Assembly (NCBI RefSeq): GCF_003568665.1
Contig: NZ_QXMH01000003.1
Span: forward strand, 281,762-345,761
Direction: 5' to 3'
Origin: Chitinophaga alhagiae
Lineage (GTDB): Bacteria; Bacteroidota; Bacteroidia; Chitinophagales; Chitinophagaceae
DNA: 64,000 nucleotides
Positions within the stretch are counted from its first letter, which is position 1. Each line of letters begins with the position of its first letter. Both the position numbers and the translations under genes were made by a program. Below, one piece after another: positions 32,033 to 38,495 of this stretch. The notes beneath the pieces were generated by a model. That model made no database searches, was not told where the DNA came from, and saw only the letters and a list, made by a program, of their open reading frames with translations.

Positions 32033-33001
32033 TTATGTGATGGTCAGTACCGCCTTGTTCAACCAGCCGTTCTCTCCTCTGATGCCGGTGCGGTACGCCA
32101 GGCTGATCTGCCTGATATTTTGCTGGTTATACAATTGAATACGTTTATTCAGCATATCCCGTTTATCGTCCGGTTCTTCCGCGCGGGTAAAGCTGATCCC
32201 GTTATCTGTCACTTCCACTACCAATCCGTTTTCCTGTGCCCTGAGGGCCACTGTGATTTTTCCAGGCTCATCTTTTCCGAGATTCAGCACTCCCTTGTAA
32301 AGCGCGTCTTCCAGCAGGCTATGGGTTAAAAAGGGCGGTATATCTTCCAGCCAAAGTTCTTCCGGCAGGTCTATTTCGTAAGTGAACCTATCCGGGAACC
32401 GGGCCTGTTCCAGCACCAGGTAATCATTAATGAGGTCAGCCTCATCGCGCAGGGAAATGGCAATATCATCTCCGTGCTGTATCATTTTCCGCAGGAACGC
32501 GGAGAAGCGGCTCACATACTGCAGGGCCGTTTTTTTATCATCGGCATTGATAAAATACTGCACCGCGTTGAGGGAATTGAACAGGAAATGCGGGTTCATC
32601 CTTGCCTGAAGGATCTTGAGCTTGAGCATCAGGTTCATCTGGGCAATCTGTTCCCGTTGCCGTTCCAGTTGCTCGTCCTGCTGCTGCAGCCGCTGTTTCA
32701 GCTTATTTCTGGCAATGTATACGATGGCCAGTGTGATGAGGACGGGCAATAACGCCAATATGTACATCCACCATGCTTGGGGCTGCAGGGCAATGGCACT
32801 TAACCTGTTGTATCCCGGGAAAGCCTTCAGGGACACGCTGACCCCTGAAATACTCTCCGCTCCTTTTGCATAGGTGAATGGTCCAATATTTCCCCATACT
32901 GCAGCCGGTTCCCTGTCCCCGCTTTGTCCCGCGCACGGCATTCCGCTGAAAGTTCCGGCCCATGCTATCATTCCAGCAATCCACCCGAATATTCTAACCA
33001 T
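32033..33001 (-). CDS. LytS-type sensor kinase with altered ATP-binding N-box
   Basis: 322 residues. An N-terminal signal-like helix is followed by a short (~50-residue) external segment and one membrane helix (WWMYILALLPVLITLAIVYI). A coiled coil (LKQRLQQQDEQLERQREQ) leads to the His_kinase domain: acceptor in ARMNPHFLFNSLNAVQYFI. The ATPase N-box normally reads VENAxxHG; here it is LLEDALYKG, with Asp232 in place of the Mg-binding Asn and Lys for His. The D-box is VTDNGISF rather than DNGxG. The kinase may bind ATP poorly or act as a phosphatase or allosteric partner. First gene of the operon with the LytTR regulator. LytTR-like repeats and a 15-mer shared with the 27-kb region lie upstream. 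Confidence 0.9.
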   Translation of the reverse strand: MVRIFGWIAGMIAWAGTFSGMPCAGQSGDREPAAVWGNIGPFTYAKGAESISGVSVSLKAFPGYNRLSAIALQPQAWWMYILALLPVLITLAIVYIARNKLKQRLQQQDEQLERQREQIAQMNLMLKLKILQARMNPHFLFNSLNAVQYFINADDKKTALQYVSRFSAFLRKMIQHGDDIAISLRDEADLINDYLVLEQARFPDRFTYEIDLPEELWLEDIPPFLTHSLLEDALYKGVLNLGKDEPGKITVALRAQENGLVVEVTDNGISFTRAEEPDDKRDMLNKRIQLYNQQNIRQISLAYRTGIRGENGWLNKAVLTIT

Positions 33002-33032
33002 TTCTCTGCTTTGTAATTAAAGATCGGCAGAA

Positions 33033-33062
33033 AATAACGGTTTTGGGAGATGAATTAACGGA
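33033..33062 (-). promoter_or_regulatory. LytTR-type direct-repeat pair upstream of the kinase/regulator operon
   Basis: On the minus strand, TCCGTTAAT (33062-33054), a 12-bp gap, then ACCGTTATT (33041-33033). The first fits the published LytTR 9-mer pattern fully and the second at eight of nine positions. It lies 32-61 bp upstream of the kinase ATG, suggesting autoregulation. Confidence 0.55.
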
Positions 33063-33069
33063 TGGGCGG

Positions 33070-33084
33070 TTTGGGTTAATGAAA
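33070..33084. repeat. 15-mer shared with the methyltransferase/monooxygenase gap
   Basis: TTTGGGTTAATGAAA here is identical to the complement of 27337-27351, which contains one of the LytTR-like sites there. The companion string TGAATTAACGG is also shared (33051-33061 and 27290-27300). Confidence 0.6.
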
Positions 33085-33230
33085 ATATCAGGAAAACCGA
33101 AAAAGTGATGGTAAACACTGAAAAAGTATTGGAGATATAAATAGGTGAAGCACAGTAGATTACATAGCTTTGTGAAGAAGAAAGGAAGGCAATTTATTGA
33201 CAAAATCTGTAAACAAAATCGCATATCTTT

Positions 33231-33698
33231 ATGATAGTGACGGAAGTGTTAACCCAACAGGAAAAAGAGGTATTGATTACGGCCGTGGTATCCGGCGATT
33301 TCAAGAGAATAACCCGTCGCCGGTTCTTTTTTGACTGGAAGCAGGTGAGAAACAGTTGCCGGTTGTTCAAGCTGGTGCTGGAAGAAACGGGGGAGCTTCT
33401 GGGGCTGATGGCCCTGGCAGACCACCCGGAAGAAAAGCGGGTGGAGATACAATTACTGGCGGTGTCTTGTGAAAACAAGGGGAAAGAGAAGATGTACGAG
33501 GGGGTGGCCGGGTGCCTGATGGCTTATGCATGCCGGGAGGCTTTGGGGCTATACGAGCTGGATGCGGCGGTTTCCCTTACGCCCAAAACCGTGTTAAAGG
33601 AGCATTACATGCAAAAATACGGCATGCAGGATGCGGGCCGGCAGCTATACGTGGAGAAAGGGACATTGAAAAACCTTCTTTTAAAATACGATCTATGA
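33231..33698 (+). CDS. Degenerate GNAT-like protein, candidate toxin of a TA pair
   Basis: 155 residues (MIVTEVLTQQEKEVLITAVV). The middle and end have a GNAT-like strand order: FKLVLEETGELLGLMALAD, VEIQLLAVSCENKGKEKMYE, then GCLMAYACREALG and LTPKTVLKEHYMQKYGMQDA. The last reads like the beta6-beta7 end of an acetyltransferase. The acetyl-CoA loop expected as RxxGxG/A is reduced to NKGKEK, so activity is uncertain. It overlaps the downstream HigA-like gene by 4 bases (ATGA), giving translational coupling typical of toxin-antitoxin modules. A TATCTTTA box overlaps the start codon. It is rich in charged residues and has no signal peptide. Confidence 0.72.
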   Translation: MIVTEVLTQQEKEVLITAVVSGDFKRITRRRFFFDWKQVRNSCRLFKLVLEETGELLGLMALADHPEEKRVEIQLLAVSCENKGKEKMYEGVAGCLMAYACREALGLYELDAAVSLTPKTVLKEHYMQKYGMQDAGRQLYVEKGTLKNLLLKYDL

Positions 33699-34240
33699 GT
33701 GCAAAACATAAAAAATACACCGTTGAGGAACTGTTGAAAACCAACACACCGGAGGAGTTGGCAGAGGCGTACGTGTTTCCTGAAGTCTTAACGCCGGAGG
33801 AACGGAAGGCGGCAGCGGAGGAACTGGCCGCAGCCCGCCGGAAGAGCGCGGCGTCTTTTGCCGTAGAAGACAAACAGGCACTCCAATTGTTTCGCCTGAG
33901 AATGAAAATGGCAGACTACATCAAGGCGGAATCCTACAAGCCGCAATACAGCCTGGGTTATTTCCTGAAGGAATACCTGAAAGTACTGGGCATGAGGCGG
34001 AAAACGTTTGCCGGGGAGATCACAATTGATCCTTCCCTGTTGAGCCACCTTGTCAATGATAAACGGGAGCCACCGGAGTATATTTATTTCAGGCTGGAAA
34101 TTCACTCCGGCAATATTCTGCCTGCGGATTACTGGTTCAGGATAGTAGAGAAACAGAAAGCGCATGCTATCAAAACGGATAAGCTGTCCCGGAAAAAGCA
34201 GCAGGCTTTTGTGCAGAACAGGTTATCCGTTGATAAATGA
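33695..34240 (+). CDS. HigA/Xre-like helix-turn-helix protein, candidate antitoxin
   Basis: 181 residues, ATG at 33695 overlapping the previous stop. The first ~65 residues are charged and helical (EELLKTNTPEELAEAYVFP). The C-terminal part is HTH-like: YFLKEYLKVLGMRRKTFAGE is helix 1-2, ITIDPSLLSHLVNDKREPPE the recognition turn (compare 'SxxxLSRLLNGKRxxxPE' of HigA), and FRLEIHSGNILPADYWFRIV the helix ending in W-x-R typical of HigA antitoxins. It probably autoregulates the pair and neutralises its partner. Codon use and context do not show transfer. The toxin-antitoxin role is inferred, not established. Confidence 0.78.
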   Translation: MSAKHKKYTVEELLKTNTPEELAEAYVFPEVLTPEERKAAAEELAAARRKSAASFAVEDKQALQLFRLRMKMADYIKAESYKPQYSLGYFLKEYLKVLGMRRKTFAGEITIDPSLLSHLVNDKREPPEYIYFRLEIHSGNILPADYWFRIVEKQKAHAIKTDKLSRKKQQAFVQNRLSVDK

Positions 34241-34325
34241 TAAAAGCGATATCGTAAAGGGATGAGGTTGCTGATGCCTTTTTTGCCGGGGAAGGGCCGC
34301 GCAGGGAACGGACTCAACGGTCTGT

Positions 34326-34880
34326 TTATTCTTCCACTTCTGCCTCCGCCTCCTGCATGGCGAAAAACCGCGCTATCTCCTCCCAGCTATCATAGCGGTT
34401 GTAGTCCTGGTAATTGATGTTATGCGGGGCGGTGAACAGCAGGCGTTCCCCTTCGAAATACCGGAGGTTCTTGTCGTAATCGTCAATCATATAATCTGCC
34501 TGCACAATGGTTTTGAGGCCGCAGAACACGATGTTCTTCCAGCTGATGTAGGGGAAATGCTCCTTCAGCCATTCCAGCTTTTCGGAGAGAGATTGCGGGA
34601 ACTCCACGGCGGCAGACACAATGAACACTTCATAGTTTTCCATCAGCTTCAGGATCACCTCCTGGGCGCCGGGCATTACCGGTGCGGTGCGGAAAAACCC
34701 GGGCGTGTGCAGGAACTTGTATACAATACCCTCCTGGGGGAAACCCGTGGTTTCGGGAAGGCCCATCAGTTGCTCCTTGGTAACGCGCTCGCCAGTACGT
34801 TCATAATACCAGTCTATGTAATGCTGGTTGAGGTCAGCCATCACACCATCCATGTCTATTGCAATTCTCTTTTTTGCCAT
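34326..34880 (-). CDS. 5'(3')-deoxyribonucleotidase-like HAD phosphatase
   Basis: 184 residues. The HAD nucleophile motif is RIAIDMDGVMADLN (DxDG with second Asp as acid/base). Motif II is FIVSAAVE, motif III the lysine region ISWKNIVFCGLK, and motif IV ADYMIDDYDKNL, all matching the NT5C family that dephosphorylates deoxyribonucleoside monophosphates in the cytoplasm. The acidic tail AEAEVEE is unstructured. A TAACTTTG -7 box lies 16 nt upstream, overlapped by a DeoR-like half-site, so the divergent DeoR regulator may control it. Confidence 0.9.
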   Translation of the reverse strand: MAKKRIAIDMDGVMADLNQHYIDWYYERTGERVTKEQLMGLPETTGFPQEGIVYKFLHTPGFFRTAPVMPGAQEVILKLMENYEVFIVSAAVEFPQSLSEKLEWLKEHFPYISWKNIVFCGLKTIVQADYMIDDYDKNLRYFEGERLLFTAPHNINYQDYNRYDSWEEIARFFAMQEAEAEVEE

Positions 34881-34896
34881 ATTCTGCTATTTGATG

Positions 34897-34963
34897 CAAA
34901 GTTATGCAATATTTGTTAACCTAACGTTATGAAAATGGCAATATTTTACATAATATTGCATAA
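34897..34963. promoter_or_regulatory. DeoR-type operator array between nucleotidase and DeoR gene
   Basis: The palindrome GCAATATT-6 nt-AATATTGC spans 34938-34959. A third copy of the half-site (TTATGCAATAT, 34902-34912) lies 31 bp upstream in the same orientation and overlaps the nucleotidase -7 box (minus-strand TAACTTTG, 34897-34904). TTATGCAATAT and its complement (34953-34963) also form a perfect 11-bp inverted pair. Binding would cover both divergent promoters. Confidence 0.6.
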
Positions 34964-34974
34964 AACCGCAAGCC

Positions 34975-35721
34975 ATGTTAAGAGAAGAGCGCCTGGAATA
35001 CATTCTGAAGAAGCTGAAAGCCGACCAGAAAGTGCTGCAAACAGAGTTGAGCACCGACCTGCAGGTGTCTGAAGACACCGTACGGCGCGACCTGGAATCG
35101 CTGGCGCAAGACGGGCTGCTGATCAAGGTGCGGGGCGGGGCCATTCCCCACTCTCCCAACCCCTATTCTTTCAAGGAGCGGATATTGCTGCATGAGCGGG
35201 ATAAACAGCTGATGGCGCAAAAGGCGTTGTCACTGCTGAAAAACGGGCAAACCATCATACTGGACGGGGGTACTTCCACCCTTATGCTGGTAAAGCTCTT
35301 TCCCCCTGGCCTGCAACTCACTGTTATCACCAACAGCGTGCCCATTGTGGCCCAGTTGATGGAGCACCCGGGCGTGGAAGTGATCTTTACGGGCGGCAGA
35401 ATTTTCAAAGATTCGCAGGTAGCCAGCGGCCTTGACACTATCCGCATGATACGCCGGGTGCGGGCAGACCTTTGTTTCCTGGGGATATGCAGCTTGCACC
35501 CCATTGTAGGCGTAACCGGCCTTGACCTGGAAGAAGCAGAAGTAAAATCCGCCATGGTGGAATCTGCCAACCGCGTGGTGGCGCTCGGCACCAGCGATAA
35601 AATGGGTACTGCGGAGCCGTTTAAAGTATGCGAGATCACCGGTATAGATACGATCATTACAGACAAGCCCGAAGATGAAGCCCTGCAGCCCTACATTGAC
35701 CTGGGCATCCAGGTGGTTTAG
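34975..35721 (+). CDS. DeoR-family transcriptional regulator
   Basis: 248 residues. The N-terminal winged HTH has the family signature: RLEYILKKLKADQKVLQTEL, then LQVSEDTVRRDLESLAQDGL and KVRGGAIP. The C-terminal DeoRC sensor has LKNGQTIILDGGTSTLMLVK, TNSVPIVAQLMEHPGVEVIFTGG, and FLGICSLHPIVGVTGLDLEE. It normally responds to a sugar phosphate and represses an adjacent operon. The operator array just upstream indicates autoregulation. The likely co-regulated neighbour is the divergent nucleotidase. The stop overlaps that of the convergent BrkB-like gene by 4 bases. Confidence 0.95.
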   Translation: MLREERLEYILKKLKADQKVLQTELSTDLQVSEDTVRRDLESLAQDGLLIKVRGGAIPHSPNPYSFKERILLHERDKQLMAQKALSLLKNGQTIILDGGTSTLMLVKLFPPGLQLTVITNSVPIVAQLMEHPGVEVIFTGGRIFKDSQVASGLDTIRMIRRVRADLCFLGICSLHPIVGVTGLDLEEAEVKSAMVESANRVVALGTSDKMGTAEPFKVCEITGIDTIITDKPEDEALQPYIDLGIQVV

Positions 35722-36668
35722 GTGATATTATTGGACTTCTCCGGCAAATTCCCTTTTGATTCCATTTCCACCTGCTCCACCCACACCGCATAATCATTCG
35801 GGTAAATACGCGCACCCTTGTGCTGCACGTACTGCCGCGTGAACTCCGCGCCAAAGTACAGGATAGCGGCGGAGTAATACACCCATACCAGCAGGATCAC
35901 AATGGAACCGGCTGCACCATAGGTGCTGCTGATGTTACTGTTGCCCAGGTAAAAACCAATAGCGGCCTTTCCGATCATAAACAATACGGCGGTAGTGAGT
36001 GAGCCTACCCACACATGACGCCATTTTACCCGCGCATCCGGTAGCACCTTGAATACAACTGCAAACAAAGCGGTAATGGCCGCAAAAGTGATCAGCAGGT
36101 TGATGATGTACACGGCTACCACCGCCATATCCGGGAAGTAGGCCATGAGGCGGCTGATCAGCACTTCAATAATACCATGCACCACCAGGGATACCACCAT
36201 TACAAAACCTAAACTGATCACCATGGAAAAAGACAGCAGGCGGGTCAACACAATTTTGAGAATGCCCTTGCCCTTTTTAGGTTTTGTTTTCAGGCGCCAT
36301 ATGAGATTAATGGAATCCTGTATTTCGGTAAACACGCCGGTGGCGCCAATGATCAGCGTGGCAAAACCGATAAGGGTAGACCAGCCAAAGTCACGGGAAA
36401 GCGTGGAGTTCTTGACAATTTCCTGCACCTGCTGGGCGGCGGCAGGTCCCATCAGGCCGCGGAGCTGACCATACAGATCACCTTCCAGCGCTTCCCTGCC
36501 CAGGAAAATGTCACTGAAAAACAGCACAATAATAAGCATGGGCGCTATGGAAAACACGGTAGAATACGCGAGGGATGCGCTCAGCTTCAGCACCTTGTCA
36601 TCCATAAAATCACTTGCGGCGCATTTGAACAGCCCCCACCATTTTTTTAGCGGTAATGGTTGTTTCAT
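35718..36668 (-). CDS. YihY/BrkB-family inner-membrane protein
   Basis: 316 residues from the ATG at 36668 (MKQPLPLKKWWGLFKCAA). Family landmarks: 'DDKVLKLSASLAYSTVFSIAPMLIIVLFF' (first membrane helix with the A-x-Y-x-x-F-S-x-A-P motif), a helical loop, 'IGFATLIIGATGVFTEIQDSINLIW' and 'AAGSIVILLVWVYYSAAILYFGAEFTR', the C-terminal signature. Six membrane helices are expected. Biochemical role unknown; it is not an RNase BN despite older names. An in-frame upstream start at 36758 would run through a terminator and is rejected. Confidence 0.93.
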   Translation of the reverse strand: MKQPLPLKKWWGLFKCAASDFMDDKVLKLSASLAYSTVFSIAPMLIIVLFFSDIFLGREALEGDLYGQLRGLMGPAAAQQVQEIVKNSTLSRDFGWSTLIGFATLIIGATGVFTEIQDSINLIWRLKTKPKKGKGILKIVLTRLLSFSMVISLGFVMVVSLVVHGIIEVLISRLMAYFPDMAVVAVYIINLLITFAAITALFAVVFKVLPDARVKWRHVWVGSLTTAVLFMIGKAAIGFYLGNSNISSTYGAAGSIVILLVWVYYSAAILYFGAEFTRQYVQHKGARIYPNDYAVWVEQVEMESKGNLPEKSNNIT

Positions 36669-36711
36669 AACAGGCGTTACACAAAAACCCGGCCACGGGG
36701 AGTATGCCCAT

Positions 36712-36740
36712 AAAAAAAGGCGCCTCTCTATCAAGGCGCC
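36712..36740 (-). terminator. Intrinsic terminator of the FecI/FecR-SusC-SusD locus
   Basis: GGCGCCT (36719-36725) pairs with AGGCGCC (36734-36740) over an 8-nt loop. On the minus strand it is followed by seven T residues (36712-36718). It lies 54 bp past the SusD stop at 36794. Confidence 0.88.
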
Positions 36741-36793
36741 CGGTATGCTGTATTTCAACCAAATTCCAGGTTAACAAACAGCTCCCATGTCTG

Positions 36794-38473
36794 TCAGTTT
36801 CCTTTCCCGAAATCTGGACTGTTCTTGTCGAACCACAGCCGTTGTGTACTAAGCGCCGGCACGCCCCTGTCTCCAGGGGTAAAGCCCTGCTCCTGCTGGG
36901 CGTTCTGCCAGTTTTCATTATTGGTGCCCAGGGGCGGTTCTTCCAGCGGGTAGCGCCGCGGAATAGGCTCGTTCCATGCATTGCGGGGATAATACGTTGA
37001 ATTGTTTTTCGGGTAGCCTGTTCTTCTTACAAACACGAAAGCCTCGTTAGGCTGGCGGTAAAAATTCAGGTACTCCTGGACGTAAATGCGTTCCAGGTTG
37101 TTCACGCCATTGAGTTTTACGTTCGGATGATTGCGGTAGGCCTGTATTTCCGCTTCGCCGTTGCCGGTGAAACCGGTAGTAGACAAGGCGGCCACGGCAA
37201 TTTTATTCATGGTCTGGAGGGAAGCGGTAATGCCCCTGTTGTACCAGTACTCTGCATTGCCTTTGGTATCAAAACCGGCCCCATGCCCCTTCTGGATAAG
37301 CTCGGCAATATAGAAGCAGGTTTCGGCCCAGGTGGCCATGTAATCCAACATGCGCCCGTCGCTGGTGCTGTAGATGCCGTAGCGCGGCGCAAAGAACCTT
37401 TTGTTGATGTTGCCGATGAGGCGCCATTTATTGTTACCGCCCGCGTCGTAGGTGGTTTTGTACCAGCTGGCCGTGCCGGGGTCTGTAGTCCAGTCTGCCG
37501 GGCCGCCCTGGAACGCCACCAGCGGGTCATTGATGTTGATGAAGGCAGGCAGTGTTCTACCGTATTTGGTTAGCGTATCCCTGAAGGAACCTACCAGGTC
37601 GTTAGGGCTGAAATAGATCTGCAGGCGGGGATCAGCAGTGGTTTTCAGGAAATTAATAATAGATGAGGTGCCAAAGCGGGGGCTTCGGTAATCGATGTCA
37701 TTGCCAATAGGGTTGTGTTGTGGTTTATTATACACAAATTGGGCATTGTCACTGTCTATAGGTCCGGCGGCACTTTCCATCACTTCCTGGAACACCCTTT
37801 TGGTCACGTTCGCGTCTTGCCCTTCGTACCGCACGGCTATGCGCAGTTTGAGGGTATTGGCCAGTTTGGCCCAGTTTTCCCAGTTGTTGGCGTAAAAAAG
37901 ATCAGATGCGCCAAAATTCACCTGCCCGGTGGGAGAACCGCTGAGGGAGTCTACGGCATCGGTCAGTTCTTTCAGCCAGGTATCGTACAGTGTTTTCTGA
38001 TCATCGTACACCGGTTTGAACTGCTCCTCTGTTCTGCCTTGTATAGCCTGGGTGTAAGGAATGGAACCGTTCATATCAGATACCTTGAGGGCATGCAGCA
38101 CCTGCGCCACGTAGGTAGCCGCCCTGATGTTGCGGTAGCGCTCCCTGTCTGCTTTTGTTTCTACCTGCGCCCTGATCTCGAACAGGTTGGGCAGCACCTT
38201 GTTGTACAGCACGCCGTAACGGCTGTTGATGTTGGTAGACAGCTCATAGGGGTCTGTAGTAAGATGCTGGGAAAAACGCAGCAGTTGCTCCAGGTTTTCC
38301 CATATCCATTCCGTACCCTGATAGCTCTCCATGTTTTCAAGGGAGAAGGCAAAGAGGGAATTGATATCGGGCGTAGTTACCACGCTGGGGTCTGTATTGA
38401 TCTCCGCAAAGTCTTTTTTGCAGGATGCACCGGCCACCGCGGCAATGAGTATGTACAGGCTTAGCTTCTTCAT
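36794..38473 (-). CDS. SusD/RagB-family lipoprotein (SusD-like_2 type)
   Basis: 559 residues from the ATG at 38473 (MKKLSLYILIAAVAGASCKKD, lipobox AGASC). The opening 'DFAEINTDPSVVTTPDINSLF' and 'LLRFSQHLTTDP' are typical of the SusD-like_2 branch. RNIRAATYVAQVLHALKVSDMNGSIPY-type TPR helices follow, and the C-terminus contains NLERIYVQEYLNFYRQPNEAFVFVRRTGYP. It is a surface partner of the STN-bearing SusC encoded 22 bp upstream. Its ligand is unknown. No glycoside hydrolase lies in the same operon, so peptide or small-molecule uptake is also possible. Confidence 0.94.
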   Translation of the reverse strand: MKKLSLYILIAAVAGASCKKDFAEINTDPSVVTTPDINSLFAFSLENMESYQGTEWIWENLEQLLRFSQHLTTDPYELSTNINSRYGVLYNKVLPNLFEIRAQVETKADRERYRNIRAATYVAQVLHALKVSDMNGSIPYTQAIQGRTEEQFKPVYDDQKTLYDTWLKELTDAVDSLSGSPTGQVNFGASDLFYANNWENWAKLANTLKLRIAVRYEGQDANVTKRVFQEVMESAAGPIDSDNAQFVYNKPQHNPIGNDIDYRSPRFGTSSIINFLKTTADPRLQIYFSPNDLVGSFRDTLTKYGRTLPAFININDPLVAFQGGPADWTTDPGTASWYKTTYDAGGNNKWRLIGNINKRFFAPRYGIYSTSDGRMLDYMATWAETCFYIAELIQKGHGAGFDTKGNAEYWYNRGITASLQTMNKIAVAALSTTGFTGNGEAEIQAYRNHPNVKLNGVNNLERIYVQEYLNFYRQPNEAFVFVRRTGYPKNNSTYYPRNAWNEPIPRRYPLEEPPLGTNNENWQNAQQEQGFTPGDRGVPALSTQRLWFDKNSPDFGKGN

Positions 38474-38495
38474 AACAATATCATTTAAACGTTGA

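Noticed and set aside
33224..33231. TATCTTTA as the promoter of the GNAT-like gene
   Set aside because: The box overlaps the ATG itself, so transcription from it would start inside the gene; either the real promoter is upstream or the true start is the GTG at 33237. Not resolved.
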